A DNA stretch of 46,608 nucleotides from Opitutales bacterium (GCA_007133065.1 SLNJ01000041.1:1-46608), one strand, 5' to 3'. Counted from the stretch's first letter, positions 34,311 to 46,608 are shown. The notes: generated by a model from the letters alone, not told the origin. Made by a program: numbers and translations.

Positions 34311-35354
34311 TTAAACATCCCACACCACCCGCGCGCGATCCGACTCCAGGGAGCGGTGGACGTTGTCGGTGAAACGCATGTACTTCACCCCGTCCTCGAA
34401 CGAGGTGAGGTGGACCGGGACGCCCTCGCGCACGCTCCGGATGAAGTCCTCCTCTACCCGCCAGCCGCGACGTTTCTCCGCTGGCACCTCGACGGGGTTC
34501 TCCTGCTCCAGATCCGCGCGGTGCAGAACGCTCTCGCCCAAGTCCAGCCGCAGGGCACCGCGGGAACCGTTCAACCGGATCTCGTTGCGCGGGCGTCCCG
34601 GTTCGACGCCGCTAAAGTGGTAGACGAGACGCACACCACCCGGCCAGGCACCCAGGATCGACAGACTCTCCGGGATATGCACCGATTTCTCCTCCGTTCC
34701 GTCCGGTGTCTTTCGTACGGGAGTGAAAACGGCGCCGTCGGCGAGCACCCACTCCGGCTCGCGGCGGAGCCACCGCTGCACCATCTCGTGGTAGATCCCC
34801 ATGGTGAGCACGTTGTGCCCGCTCAAGTCGACATCCTGCCGCCAGGTAATCGGTGCGGAGCTGTCGGCGGATTGGCCGCCGGTCTGCACCACGCACACCT
34901 CCCTGAGATCGCCGATGGCTCCGGCGTCGAGGAGTTCGAGGATTGTCGCGTCGAAGTCGAGCGACATGGGAGCAGGAACGACCTGCGCCACCCGATCCGG
35001 ATGCCGGCGCGCTGCATCGAGCATCGCGGACGCCTCGTCCAGGTTCATCGCCATGCGCGCCTCTGTGAGCACGTGCTTCCCCGCATCAAGGGCGGCGATG
35101 CTCGCCTCGGCATGCAAGTAGGGCCACGTGCCGATGCAAACCGCGTCCACGTCCGGGGAATCCACGACCTCGCGCCAGTGCCCGGCAACCGCCGGGATTC
35201 CAAACGCTTCTGCGACATGCCGGGACGACGCCTCCGACCGGTTGCAGACAAGGACGATCTCGACTCCGGAGATCCTCTGAAATCCCGGAATGTGCATGCG
35301 CCGGGTGTTCGCTCCCGCTCCAATGATTCCAATCCGCACCGTATCGTTTTTCAT
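34311..35354 (-). CDS. Gfo/Idh/MocA family oxidoreductase
   Basis: 347 residues. The Rossmann motif RIGIIGAGANTRRMHIPGFQ opens the protein; DVDAVCIGTWPYLHAEASIA, ALDAGKHVLTEARMAMNLDE and DLSGHNVLTMGIYHEMVQRW follow. The usual EKP is replaced by EAR in TEARMAMN, so the conserved active-site Lys is absent at that place; this is a recognised variant group whose function is unclear. It is divergent from the aldo/keto reductase at 35451 across a 96-bp spacer, which probably holds both promoters. Confidence 0.85.
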   Translation of the reverse strand: MKNDTVRIGIIGAGANTRRMHIPGFQRISGVEIVLVCNRSEASSRHVAEAFGIPAVAGHWREVVDSPDVDAVCIGTWPYLHAEASIAALDAGKHVLTEARMAMNLDEASAMLDAARRHPDRVAQVVPAPMSLDFDATILELLDAGAIGDLREVCVVQTGGQSADSSAPITWRQDVDLSGHNVLTMGIYHEMVQRWLRREPEWVLADGAVFTPVRKTPDGTEEKSVHIPESLSILGAWPGGVRLVYHFSGVEPGRPRNEIRLNGSRGALRLDLGESVLHRADLEQENPVEVPAEKRRGWRVEEDFIRSVREGVPVHLTSFEDGVKYMRFTDNVHRSLESDRARVVWDV

Positions 35355-35450
35355 GCAACGATTTGTAGTCGTTTGCCCTGCGGCGCCGCAATACTAACCT
35401 GTGACTGGTTTCTGTTTGACGTCATGAATTCGGGCGGTGCATGAAAGAGT

Positions 35451-36410
35451 ATGCAATACCGAAAACTGGGAAAATCCGGATTGAACGTCAGCGCCATCTC
35501 CCTGGGATCGTGGCGGACCTATGGCCAGCAGGAGGACGATTCGACCTGCGATGCCTGCCTGCGTGCCGCATACGATGCGGGGATTAATTTCTTCGACGGT
35601 GCTGAAGCGTATGGCGGAGGCGGCGCCGAGCGGGCGATGGGGAAGGTGTTCGCAAAGACGGGTTGGCCGCGCGACACCTACATCGTCTCAAGCAAAGTAA
35701 TCCGCGTGGGCGACCTGCCAACGCAGCGCGGACTCTCACGCAAGCACCTGGTGGAAGCCTGTGACGCCGCCCTGCAGCGCATGGGCCTGGATTACCTCGA
35801 CCTCTTCTTCTGCCACCGTCCCGACCCCGCCACACCCCTGGAGGAGATCGTTCACACGATGAACGAGTTGATTCAACGCGGGAAGATTTTCTACTGGGGA
35901 ACGAGCGAGTTCACCGCCTCCGATATCCAGGAGATGTACGCGATCGCAGCACGGGATCATCTCTCCGCTCCCACCATGGAGCAGACCAATCACAGCATGC
36001 TTCACCGGCGCCGTGTCGACGGCGAGCTCCGCCCGATCTTCGCGAAGCACCGCCTGGGGACCACCATCTACTCTCCGCTGGCCGTGGGCTTGTTGACCGG
36101 CAAGTACAACGACGGGATTCCCGAAGACAGCGCCATCGCCAAGGGTGGAGAATGGATGCGGAAAATGGTCAACGAGGAGAACATCGGAAAGATTCGACAA
36201 CTCGCCGATATCGCCAAGGAACTGGATCTGAAGCTCAGCCAACTCGCTCTCGCATGGTGTCTGAAGAACCCGAATGTCAGCACCGCGATTATCGGCGCCA
36301 CGAAGGCGGAACAGGTGATCGAAAACGCAGCGGCAGCCGAGGCGGTCGACCTGCTTACAGAGGCGGTCATGGAACGGATCGAGTCGATCCTCGACAACAA
36401 ACCGCAGTGA
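35451..36410 (+). CDS. Aldo/keto reductase (voltage-gated K+ channel beta-subunit-like)
   Basis: 319 residues. The AKR tetrad is visible: Asp in INFFDGAEAYGGGGAERAMG, Tyr in the same EAYGGG, Lys in YIVSSKVIRVGD, and His in LDLFFCHRPDP. The NADPH-binding C-terminal STAIIGATKAEQVIENAAAA completes the barrel. The N-terminal MQYRKLGKSGLNVSAISLGS is that of the AKR6/Kv-beta and YghZ-like group. It reduces unknown aldehydes or ketones with NADPH. It is convergent with the GH29 gene and divergent from an oxidoreductase. Confidence 0.93.
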   Translation: MQYRKLGKSGLNVSAISLGSWRTYGQQEDDSTCDACLRAAYDAGINFFDGAEAYGGGGAERAMGKVFAKTGWPRDTYIVSSKVIRVGDLPTQRGLSRKHLVEACDAALQRMGLDYLDLFFCHRPDPATPLEEIVHTMNELIQRGKIFYWGTSEFTASDIQEMYAIAARDHLSAPTMEQTNHSMLHRRRVDGELRPIFAKHRLGTTIYSPLAVGLLTGKYNDGIPEDSAIAKGGEWMRKMVNEENIGKIRQLADIAKELDLKLSQLALAWCLKNPNVSTAIIGATKAEQVIENAAAAEAVDLLTEAVMERIESILDNKPQ

Positions 36411-36497
36411 CGATCCCCATCCCTCGATGACGTAACAGAGCGCATCGTCCCACATCGGGATTTTGCCGGTGTGGTCATTGTTCAACAAGGCCCCGCC

Positions 36498-37802
36498 CTA
36501 CTTGAGAAAGAGCTCAACGACGGGAATCGGAACGTCCGGCGGGACGAGCGGAAGCGTCAGGGTGAGGGTCTTTCGCGGGTCGGTCGCCAGCTGGTTCGCA
36601 TGCCACGAGTCCATCCCCATCCGGACCTCGCTGGCGTCGTTGAGAAATTGGGCATATTCAACGCGATCGGAGAATGCGCCGTCCAGGTGCAGGTGCTTGT
36701 AAGGCCACGCGAACATGTGCACGTAGATGCGATTGCTGTCCGGATTGTAGGTCAGCCGGCAGTCTTGCGGGGTCGGGAACTCCGACGGCGCCTGCGTGCA
36801 CCCGTAGATCGCGCGGCCATGCCGCTTCATCCATGCGCCGATGCCGCGGAGGCGGTCCAACGCCCGCGCATCGAACTCGCCGCGCCCGGTCGGCCCGACA
36901 TTGAGTAAAAGGTTCCCGCCCTTGCTGACGCAGTCGATCAACGTGCGAATCAGCTCATCGACGCCCCGCCATGTCGTCTCGTCACGAAAATAACCCCACG
37001 ACCCGCTGAAGGTCTGGCAGGCCTCCCAGACCACCGGCTTGCCATCCACCGTGATCCCCTCTCGAGGCTGCGCCTGTTCGGGCGTCTTGATGTCCCACGC
37101 ACCCGGCATATCAACGGGCAGGTCAAGCCGGTCGTCGAGCAGGATGTCGGGCTGGAGTCGGCGGACCAGTCTGAGGAGTTCCTCGCTCTGCCAATCGTCG
37201 CGGCCCTTGCCCGAGCCATCCGGCTTTGGGTAACTGAAGTCAAACCAGAGAATATCGACCGTCCCAAAATCACTGAGCAGTTCCCGGACCTGCGCGTGAA
37301 GATACTCGGCATACTTCGCCTGGCTGCGGCCCTGGTTGAGTCGCTCACGGTCCGGATGGTCGCGAAGCGGGCCAATATGCGGATCGATGATGTACTGATG
37401 ATGATGCCAGTCGATGAGCGAGTGGTAGAATCCGGTTCGCAACCCGCGTTCGCGAAACGCTTCAACCATCGGCTTGAGCAGGTCCCGTCCGCACGGCGTC
37501 CGCGTCGCCTTGTAATCCGTGTGCTTCGAATCCCATAGGCAGAACCCCTCGTGGTGTTTCGTCGTGACCACGAAATATTTCATTCCCGCCCCCGCCGCCG
37601 CTGCGGCCCACTCGGCCGGATCGTAGAGGTCGGGATCGAAGTGGCGGAAATAGAGATCATACCGCTCATCCGGAATCCGCTCGTGGTGCTTTACCCACTC
37701 GTGCCGTGCCGGCAACGCGTAAAGCCCCCAATGAATGAACAACCCGAACCGGTCGTGAACAAACCAGCTCGTGTCCCCGTTTTTCAATTGTGTCGAAGGC
37801 AT
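36498..37802 (-). CDS. Alpha-L-fucosidase (GH29)
   Basis: 434 residues from ATG 37802, which has AGGACAGGAG directly upstream; the longer frame to 37973 has no homology. The N-terminal barrel opens with FVHDRFGLFIHWGLYALPAR, then YFVVTTKHHEGFCLWDSKHT and GFYHSLIDWHHHQY. The nucleophile is Asp188 in DILWFDFSYP, and SKGGNLLLNVGPTGRGEFD marks the end of the barrel. The C-terminal domain is short. No signal peptide, so the enzyme appears cytoplasmic. It would release fucose or a related deoxy sugar from plant or algal glycans; rhamnogalacturonan II also carries fucose, which fits the apiose context only as inference. Confidence 0.93.
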   Translation of the reverse strand: MPSTQLKNGDTSWFVHDRFGLFIHWGLYALPARHEWVKHHERIPDERYDLYFRHFDPDLYDPAEWAAAAAGAGMKYFVVTTKHHEGFCLWDSKHTDYKATRTPCGRDLLKPMVEAFRERGLRTGFYHSLIDWHHHQYIIDPHIGPLRDHPDRERLNQGRSQAKYAEYLHAQVRELLSDFGTVDILWFDFSYPKPDGSGKGRDDWQSEELLRLVRRLQPDILLDDRLDLPVDMPGAWDIKTPEQAQPREGITVDGKPVVWEACQTFSGSWGYFRDETTWRGVDELIRTLIDCVSKGGNLLLNVGPTGRGEFDARALDRLRGIGAWMKRHGRAIYGCTQAPSEFPTPQDCRLTYNPDSNRIYVHMFAWPYKHLHLDGAFSDRVEYAQFLNDASEVRMGMDSWHANQLATDPRKTLTLTLPLVPPDVPIPVVELFLK

Positions 37803-38077
37803 CTCCTGTCCTTTTCGAGAAAATGTGTCGGTTTGCCTTCTCAATGTCACAACGGCAGCGGTCTGTCCACGTAGAATCTCTAAAAGCACCGCGCCGAATG
37901 CTTCCGGCGGGACCGTGCTTGCGGAAGCCGATCCGCCCATGCCGTGGGGTCCCGCACGCCGGGAGCACCGCAAGCGCCAGCACGCGAAATCATGTGTTCT
38001 CCCGGACCATCGACGACGATGGCGCCGATAAAATTTAACTCGAAGGGTTGCATATTACGTGAGTTTATACTTACTAT

Positions 38078-38083
38078 TATAAT
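38078..38083 (+). promoter_or_regulatory. Consensus -10 box upstream of the secreted cupin gene
   Basis: A perfect TATAAT lies in an AT-rich stretch of the 373-bp intergenic region between the divergent GH29 and cupin genes. The best -35 at 17-bp spacing is TTACGT (38055-38060), a weak match. Nothing else is recognisable between 37803 and 38040. Confidence 0.4.
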
Positions 38084-38090
38084 CATCTTT

Positions 38091-38128
38091 GATGGTTGAT
38101 CTGGCCTGACGGATCAAATCATCTTTTT
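38091..38128 (+). terminator. Terminator-like hairpin in the cupin leader (possible attenuator)
   Basis: GATG.TTGATC (38091-38101) pairs with GATCAA..CATC (38112-38123), giving ten base pairs with a small bulge, followed at once by TTTTT (38124-38128). It lies downstream of the TATAAT box and 48 bp before the ATG at 38176, so it would be inside the 5' leader of the cupin transcript. Confidence 0.45.
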
Positions 38129-38175
38129 GAGAGGATGACATTCATTAGCAAATCAATCAAACGGAGGAAACCTCA

Positions 38176-38658
38176 ATGAAACAGCTGATCCTTAGCCTCA
38201 TCGCTCCATTACTCCTCGCCGGAAACCTCTCCGGCATGTCTCATGTCGAACTCCCTTACCGTGGCGAGGGACACGTGATGCTGAATTCCGATGAGCTGGA
38301 ATGGGGCGAGATTGCATCCATGGCCCCCGGGGCGAAGATGGCGGTCATCGAGGGAGTCTTGAGCCAGGAGGAACCGTTCACATTCCGCCTCAAACTGCCC
38401 CCGGACTACATCATTGCACCCCACATCCATCCGGCGTACGAGCGCGTGACCGTTCTTTCGGGGACGTTTCACTTTGCGCACGGAAAGGTATTCAACCGCG
38501 ACAAGACCATGGCTCTGAAGCAAGGCGGATTCGCGGTCATGGCCCCCGGAGACCCGATGTTCGGATACACCGAGGAGGAAACCGTCATCCAGCTCCACGG
38601 CACCGGTCCCTGGGGGATCGAGTACATCAACCCCGAGGACGATCCGCGGAATCAGTGA
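38176..38658 (+). CDS. Secreted cupin-domain protein
   Basis: 160 residues with a strong ribosome-binding site GGAGG nine bases before the ATG. A signal peptide is present (MKQLILSLIAPLLLAGNLSG). The cupin domain has the two metal motifs: PPDYIIAPHIHPAYERVTVL with HIHP..E, and GTFHFAHG followed by GGFAVMAPGDPMFGYTEEE. These fit a single-domain bicupin-like metal-binding fold, resembling ChrR-type or DUF4437 proteins. It acts outside the cytoplasm; the substrate is unknown. About 95 bp separate it from the membrane repeat protein, and the two may form an operon. Confidence 0.85.
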   Translation: MKQLILSLIAPLLLAGNLSGMSHVELPYRGEGHVMLNSDELEWGEIASMAPGAKMAVIEGVLSQEEPFTFRLKLPPDYIIAPHIHPAYERVTVLSGTFHFAHGKVFNRDKTMALKQGGFAVMAPGDPMFGYTEEETVIQLHGTGPWGIEYINPEDDPRNQ

Positions 38659-38752
38659 GCGGGCCTCCGGTCGGTATGCAGGCGACCATGACCCATGGCT
38701 CCCTCGACGAGATCGGAACGATTGTGGTCGATTCTGCAAAGGAGACCGAAAA

Positions 38753-39298
38753 ATGACCACGGAAGAACGCTTTGACGTATTGGAGAGAGAGCTGTCCCGC
38801 GTGAAGAGTATTGCCCGGAAGAGCGCTGTTGCGGCCCTGCTGCTTCTGGTTATCGTGCTGCTCGTTGCATGGATTTCGTTCGACGGCGACGGAGCCGAGG
38901 AGATACGCGCACAGCGGTTTGTCGTCGTCGATGGGAACGGCACCCCACTGGGAGAGTTCTCCTCAGACCAAGATGGGCCGCAACTGCTCCTTCTTGGAAG
39001 GAATAACGTGGTGCGCGCCCGCATGAGTGCGGAGCGAGATGGGCCGACCGTTCTGATCTTTCGGGACGACGACGGGACGGTGCGCGCCGGCTTGAGGTCG
39101 GAGCCGAATGGCTCCGACCTCAATCTTTTCGACGCAAACGGCGCGGTTCGTGCTCGTCTGATCTCGGAGACGGACGGCACACGGCTCGTTCTGTTGAACG
39201 AAAACGTGGTGCGCGCCGGAATAGCGTCCGAGAAGGAGGGCTCCAGGATGGTCCTCCAGGATAGCGACGAGACCATCATTTGGGCAGCTCCGCGGTAG
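38753..39298 (+). CDS. Membrane-anchored beta-repeat protein of unknown function
   Basis: 181 residues; AAAGGAG lies eight bases before the ATG. The N-terminal ~25 residues are charged and probably helical, followed by one transmembrane segment (AVAALLLLVIVLLVAWISF). The rest is outside or periplasmic and made of about five copies of a ~21-residue repeat with pattern VRAxxxSExDGxxLxLxDxx: VVRARMSAERDGPTVLIF, TVRAGLRSEPNGSDLNLF, AVRARLISETDGTRLVLL and VVRAGIASEKEGSRMVLQ are the clearest. The repeats suggest a beta-solenoid or stacked hairpins. I do not recognise a function. Confidence 0.8.
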   Translation: MTTEERFDVLERELSRVKSIARKSAVAALLLLVIVLLVAWISFDGDGAEEIRAQRFVVVDGNGTPLGEFSSDQDGPQLLLLGRNNVVRARMSAERDGPTVLIFRDDDGTVRAGLRSEPNGSDLNLFDANGAVRARLISETDGTRLVLLNENVVRAGIASEKEGSRMVLQDSDETIIWAAPR

Positions 39299-39451
39299 TT
39301 CCATGCAAGGGGACTCGACCCTCGGGCACACACGCACCCTCCTCGAAACATCGGGATTCGTGGAGTCCCCGAATCATCGGCTGGAGGCCGTCCACGTTTT
39401 GGAGGGAGCGCCGCCCGCCCGTCGCGGTCAGACGCACGAGCCCGAGGAACT

Positions 39452-39476
39452 GAAATTCGGTTCTTCTCCGAATTTC
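39452..39476. repeat. Perfect 9-bp hairpin beside the dispersed repeat
   Basis: GAAATTCGG (39452-39460) and CCGAATTTC (39468-39476) around a 7-base loop, with no U-tract on either side. It lies 20 bp before repeat copy 2, within a 405-bp interval (39299-39703) between convergent genes that holds no recognisable coding sequence. Confidence 0.5.
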
Positions 39477-39496
39477 GTGTGTGGTGCGCCAGGCGT

Positions 39497-39588
39497 GTCG
39501 AGTCCTGACTAGAAGTTGACCGTGTTTTTGGTTCTTTGGGTTGGTTGTGATCGTGTGTGCTGGGGGAGGGCAGCGGGAGCGACGGGTG
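39497..39588 (+). repeat. 92-bp dispersed intergenic repeat, copy 2
   Basis: Nearly identical to 24460-24551, same orientation, same length. The shared core is TTTGGTTCTTTGGGTTGGTT and both copies end CAGCGGGAGCGACGGGTG; differences are scattered substitutions, mostly C/T and A/G, with the most change just before the shared end. It does not contain a transposase or a plausible gene. Confidence 0.85.
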
Positions 39589-39703
39589 TGGAACGGACAA
39601 GCGCCATAGCGGCTCTATCGCTGCGTCCACGACGCGCCGCGATAAGACATCAGCGACGTGTCGTGCGCCTTGCGCTAGAACCACTCTCCCCTGACCCTCT
39701 TTG

Positions 39704-41764
39704 TTACAGGGTGATTCTGACCGTCGCCCATAGCGTGCGGCCCGGTTCGTTGACACGCATCGTGGGAGGCGGAAAGCCGGCCACCATGCTGCCCCCGCGA
39801 CTGAGGTGCTCCGCGTATGTACGATCGAAAACGTTGTCGACGCCTGCGCTGATCCGACACCTGGGGGTGGGGCTCCATGACCCGTTCAGGCTGTAGACCG
39901 TGAACCCGCCGCTGGGGCTGATATCTTGTCCAACGATATTCCCCTGGTTGAGCGCGACTCGGCTTTGCCGAGCCACGGCGCGCGTGAGCCATCCAACCGA
40001 CCAGGTCGCGGTGCTGTAGGAGAGCGCCAGCCGGCTCTCCAGGGGAGGTTGCTGGGCCAGCGGAATCCCATCGGTGCGATTCTTTCCGTACACATAGGTA
40101 ATCGACAGGTCGGCCCGCCAACCGTCGGCGAAATCATATTGGATCGCGCCCTCCCCTCCCCATGCCGAGGCGTCGATATTACGGGTGATGGCGGTCGTGC
40201 GCATCCCCTTGGGATAGTCGCGCTCGATGAGAATATAGTCGTTAATGCGATTGGCAAAAAGCGCGAGCGAGTACATCGCATGTCCCGTTTCGTATTGGAG
40301 CCCCGCATCGATCTGCGAGACCCTTTCCGGGGCGACGTGGAACGCGCTCAGATCCGTTTCGCTCTCCTTGTTGAAGAGCTCCCAGTAGTCCGGGAAACGA
40401 CGGCTGTGACCGACGCCGAGGCTGAGCTGCGTGGCCTCCGAACGGTCGTGTTCATAGCGCACAAATCCGCTCGGAAGCTCGCTCCGGCGTCCTTCACCGG
40501 CTGTGGGGTTTGGCTGTGTTCCCATGTGACCGATTCGGATCCGATCGCGCAGGTCTCGAGCCTTCCACAGATCGATGCGGAGTCCGCTCACAATCCGACC
40601 CGACTCCCCGGCTTCCTGCATCGCCTCGGCGAAGAGACCTGTCACGCGGAACTCAGCATCGCGAACACGGGGTTGTTCCCGATAAGGATTGCTAGCCTCA
40701 TTCATCGAGCGACGCATGCTGTGGCGGTTCTCCTGATGATCGCCGCCGACCTCCAGGCGCAATGACGGCACGGGCAGAAATGAAACCTGTGCCCTGCCGC
40801 CGATGGTCTCCCGATCGGGATTGGAGACGGTACGATGGGGCATCATTGGGTTCGGCTTGAAGGAACGCATGGAGAAATTATCCATCACGTGATCGACATA
40901 GTTGTAGAAGACTTGCGCCTCGATTTTCTCGACTTCGCCGGCGGCAGGTTCGTGCTGCCAGCGCAATCCGGTGTTTTCCCTGGCGAACAAGGTTCCATCC
41001 ATCGCGCGATCGGCATACGCGGCCTCCCCGTCGCTCAGGATACCGGTCCATTCCAAAAGCGTCGCCGGCCCATGGGTCCAGGTCAGGGCTCCCTGAAGAC
41101 TCCATCTGTCGTATGAAGAATGCACACGCCGCCCCGAACCGTCTCGATAATCCCCGGCAGCGGTGTGGTTGGCATCCAGGCGGACGTACCCGAGAGGCGC
41201 TCCAGCACTCAGGCTGAGCCGGGCGTCGTTGCGCCCGAACGAACCGACGGCCAGAGTGCCGTCCAAATCAACCGCAGGAACGGGATAATACAGAGCATCA
41301 CGCTCGAATAGTACCACCCCGGCTGATTGCCCCGGACCATACAGGACAGTCTGCGGACCTTTGATGATGGTGACTCTGTCATAGGCGGAGGGGAAAACAT
41401 ATGCGGTCGGCGGATCCATCCGGTTGCCGCACCCGCCGAGAATGGACTCACCCCCGAGTAGCATTCCGAGACGCGAGCCGGCCATCCCGCGGAGCATCGG
41501 ATCGCTGCTCGTTCCACCTTTTCGGATGAGTGTAAACCCTGGAACCGTCTTCAGTACTCCGGCGCCATCCTCCACTGGAATCGGCTGCGCCGGGGCTTTG
41601 GGATCGACCCAGGATCGAGTGGGCGTTTCCCGGGCCGCTATGGTAGCGACATAAGGAGTGAGCTTGAAAACTGGTTCATCTGCGGAGAGCGGAAGGATGA
41701 ACGTGGTCGCGGCAAGCGCGACCGGGACGAGGATCTTGAATTGTATGAAGAATGATGTGTTCAT
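39704..41764 (-). CDS. TonB-dependent outer-membrane receptor, copper-receptor type (OprC/NosA-like)
   Basis: 686 residues with a signal peptide (MNTSFFIQFKILVPVALAAT..FILPLSADE). The plug domain at ~55-165 contains LRGMAGSRLGMLLGGESILG followed by GCGNRMDPPTAYVFPSAYDR and VTIIKGPQTVLYGPG, the signature of the TonB-dependent copper receptor group. The remaining ~500 residues form the 22-strand barrel, ending ..ATVRITL, without the usual terminal aromatic residue. It would bring copper, perhaps as a complex, across the outer membrane with energy from TonB-ExbBD, which is not in the window. The small CxxC protein 233 bp upstream on the same strand is its probable partner. Confidence 0.88.
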   Translation of the reverse strand: MNTSFFIQFKILVPVALAATTFILPLSADEPVFKLTPYVATIAARETPTRSWVDPKAPAQPIPVEDGAGVLKTVPGFTLIRKGGTSSDPMLRGMAGSRLGMLLGGESILGGCGNRMDPPTAYVFPSAYDRVTIIKGPQTVLYGPGQSAGVVLFERDALYYPVPAVDLDGTLAVGSFGRNDARLSLSAGAPLGYVRLDANHTAAGDYRDGSGRRVHSSYDRWSLQGALTWTHGPATLLEWTGILSDGEAAYADRAMDGTLFARENTGLRWQHEPAAGEVEKIEAQVFYNYVDHVMDNFSMRSFKPNPMMPHRTVSNPDRETIGGRAQVSFLPVPSLRLEVGGDHQENRHSMRRSMNEASNPYREQPRVRDAEFRVTGLFAEAMQEAGESGRIVSGLRIDLWKARDLRDRIRIGHMGTQPNPTAGEGRRSELPSGFVRYEHDRSEATQLSLGVGHSRRFPDYWELFNKESETDLSAFHVAPERVSQIDAGLQYETGHAMYSLALFANRINDYILIERDYPKGMRTTAITRNIDASAWGGEGAIQYDFADGWRADLSITYVYGKNRTDGIPLAQQPPLESRLALSYSTATWSVGWLTRAVARQSRVALNQGNIVGQDISPSGGFTVYSLNGSWSPTPRCRISAGVDNVFDRTYAEHLSRGGSMVAGFPPPTMRVNEPGRTLWATVRITL

Positions 41765-41996
41765 TGGTATGTATGAAATGATTGAATAAGGTTGGACCAG
41801 AGTGCGCGCGAAGACTCGGTTCCGAATGGATGCCGTTGTGAATCAAGCCGGGCTCACGGCCGCAGGCGATTCCCCTGGCACAGGGCCGAGAGTGAAATCC
41901 GCGGCACGGATAGACGCAGACCGTCGAGAGCACGACGCACTCGTCCCCGAGTTCCGGGGATAGCGACACTTCCGGAACGGAGCGAGCCGTTCGGAA

Positions 41997-42434
41997 TCAG
42001 GCGCTGAGCCACCGCCTTCGGGGCGGCGGAGACGAAGGCGTTTCCGTGCGGCTTGTCCATCCGGGCACATCGGAAGCGAGACGTTCGCCGTTCCGCGGCG
42101 GGTCCGGGGCAACAACCCGAACCATTCCCGGTAGTGCGAGGAGCACGGAGGGACCCGGATGCCGAATCCCACCTTTCATGCCCGGGTCCTCCTCTTCAGC
42201 TTGTGCAATCGCTTCGCACAGCGTGCAGGACTCGGATTCGTCAAATGTCCTCTGCAGCCCGGTATTCCATCCACTCTCCTGAACAAATCGGGAGGCCATA
42301 CCGGCCCATGCCAGGTTCTGTAGCAGCGCGAGTTGTCCGTTTGCCACCGCCAGAAGAGCGAGGCATGCCAGAAGGGCGCGCACCCACTGGTGCGCGCACC
42401 GTGTCCGCCGCCTCCTGGAGTAAACAAACAACAT
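41997..42434 (-). CDS. Small membrane-associated CxxC protein next to the copper receptor
   Basis: 145 residues from ATG 42434; a longer in-frame start at 42587 lacks support. One hydrophobic segment (WVRALLACLALLAVANGQ) is followed by LALLQNLAWAGMASRFVQ, a conserved-looking stretch, then TFDESESCTLCEAIAQ with a CxxC motif. I recall similar small proteins (LLQxxAWxGM ... TFxGxxPCxLCxxI) next to copper-type TonB receptors in Verrucomicrobia; they resemble the DUF2946 kind but I cannot confirm the family. The CxxC could bind copper in the periplasm. The interval 41765-41996 between it and the receptor shows no gene. Confidence 0.6.
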   Translation of the reverse strand: MLFVYSRRRRTRCAHQWVRALLACLALLAVANGQLALLQNLAWAGMASRFVQESGWNTGLQRTFDESESCTLCEAIAQAEEEDPGMKGGIRHPGPSVLLALPGMVRVVAPDPPRNGERLASDVPGWTSRTETPSSPPPRRRWLSA

Positions 42435-42618
42435 GACGCTGAGCAGGATAACACAACGGTAAAGCAATACCTTGATCTGGATCAAGCCTCCAAAAGCTTC
42501 GCGAACCTTGCATGGACCCCGGGTCCGGGAAACAGACTGTACCGTTCCCGCGGTTTCCGGATTGCAATTCAGGCGCGACGCTTTCAAAGTAACGCCCTAA
42601 CCTTAGCAAACTGATTCT

Positions 42619-46608
<3,990 letters not shown>

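Noticed and set aside
38209..39756. 515-residue minus-strand ORF across the cupin, repeat protein and dispersed repeat
   Set aside because: Composition is that of a GC-rich shadow frame; it covers three distinct elements with good evidence of their own.

Overview
The window is about 46.6 kb of GC-rich bacterial chromosome. I see no rRNA, tRNA, CRISPR array, transposase or phage gene. The gene content suggests a member of the PVC group, probably Verrucomicrobiota or Kiritimatiellota: many Gfo/Idh/MocA oxidoreductases, FAD_oxidored proteins, sulfatases, DUF5060/DUF4038 glycosidases, a Trp-rich C-terminal tail of a kind I associate with secreted proteins of that group, and small TTCGCGTCTT-type inverted repeats. 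This placement is inference, because no marker gene is present.

Layout. 1-4.7 kb: a window-truncated phosphomannose-isomerase-like protein, a Cupin_5 protein, a large FAD-dependent oxidoreductase and a small NAD(P)-binding protein. 5-8.5 kb: a secreted alpha/alpha-barrel-like protein overlapping an apiosidase-like glycosidase (GH140/DUF4038 type). 8.6-14.7 kb: a stand-alone CysJ-like flavoprotein, an oxidoreductase, a small unassigned protein, a secreted TIM-barrel-like protein and an EamA transporter. 14.7-20.8 kb: a second apiosidase-like glycosidase, two sulfatases, a prolyl-tRNA-editing-domain protein, a HicB antitoxin whose HicA partner looks decayed, and a sulfatase relic. 20.9-31.5 kb: the central block described below. 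31.7-36.4 kb: RNA-binding protein, class I fumarase, oxidoreductase and aldo/keto reductase. 36.5-46.6 kb: GH29 fucosidase, secreted cupin, membrane-anchored repeat protein, a copper-type TonB receptor with a small CxxC protein, a small outer-membrane barrel, and a GH2 beta-galactosidase cut by the window end.

The central block encodes what appears to be a complete oxidative D-apiose pathway. D-apiose dehydrogenase (apsD, 27855-28886 -) makes D-apionolactone; apionolactonase (apnL, 20889-22772 -) opens it to D-apionate; the oxidoisomerase (apnO, 28894-29736 -) gives 3-oxo-isoapionate; a DUF1537 kinase (oiaK, 26369-27754 +) phosphorylates it; and a RuBisCO-like protein (25119-26372 +) consumes the phosphate. 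The RuBisCO-like gene and oiaK overlap by ATGA, and apnO and apsD are 7 bp apart in a convergent operon with an FGGY kinase. Two apiosidase-like glycosidases, GH29, GH2 and two sulfatases in the same window fit degradation of an apiose-bearing plant polysaccharide such as rhamnogalacturonan II or aquatic-plant apiogalacturonan. Most of these hydrolases show no signal peptide, no sugar-specific transporter and no transcription factor is recognisable, and the start of the release-to-uptake route is therefore not explained by this window.
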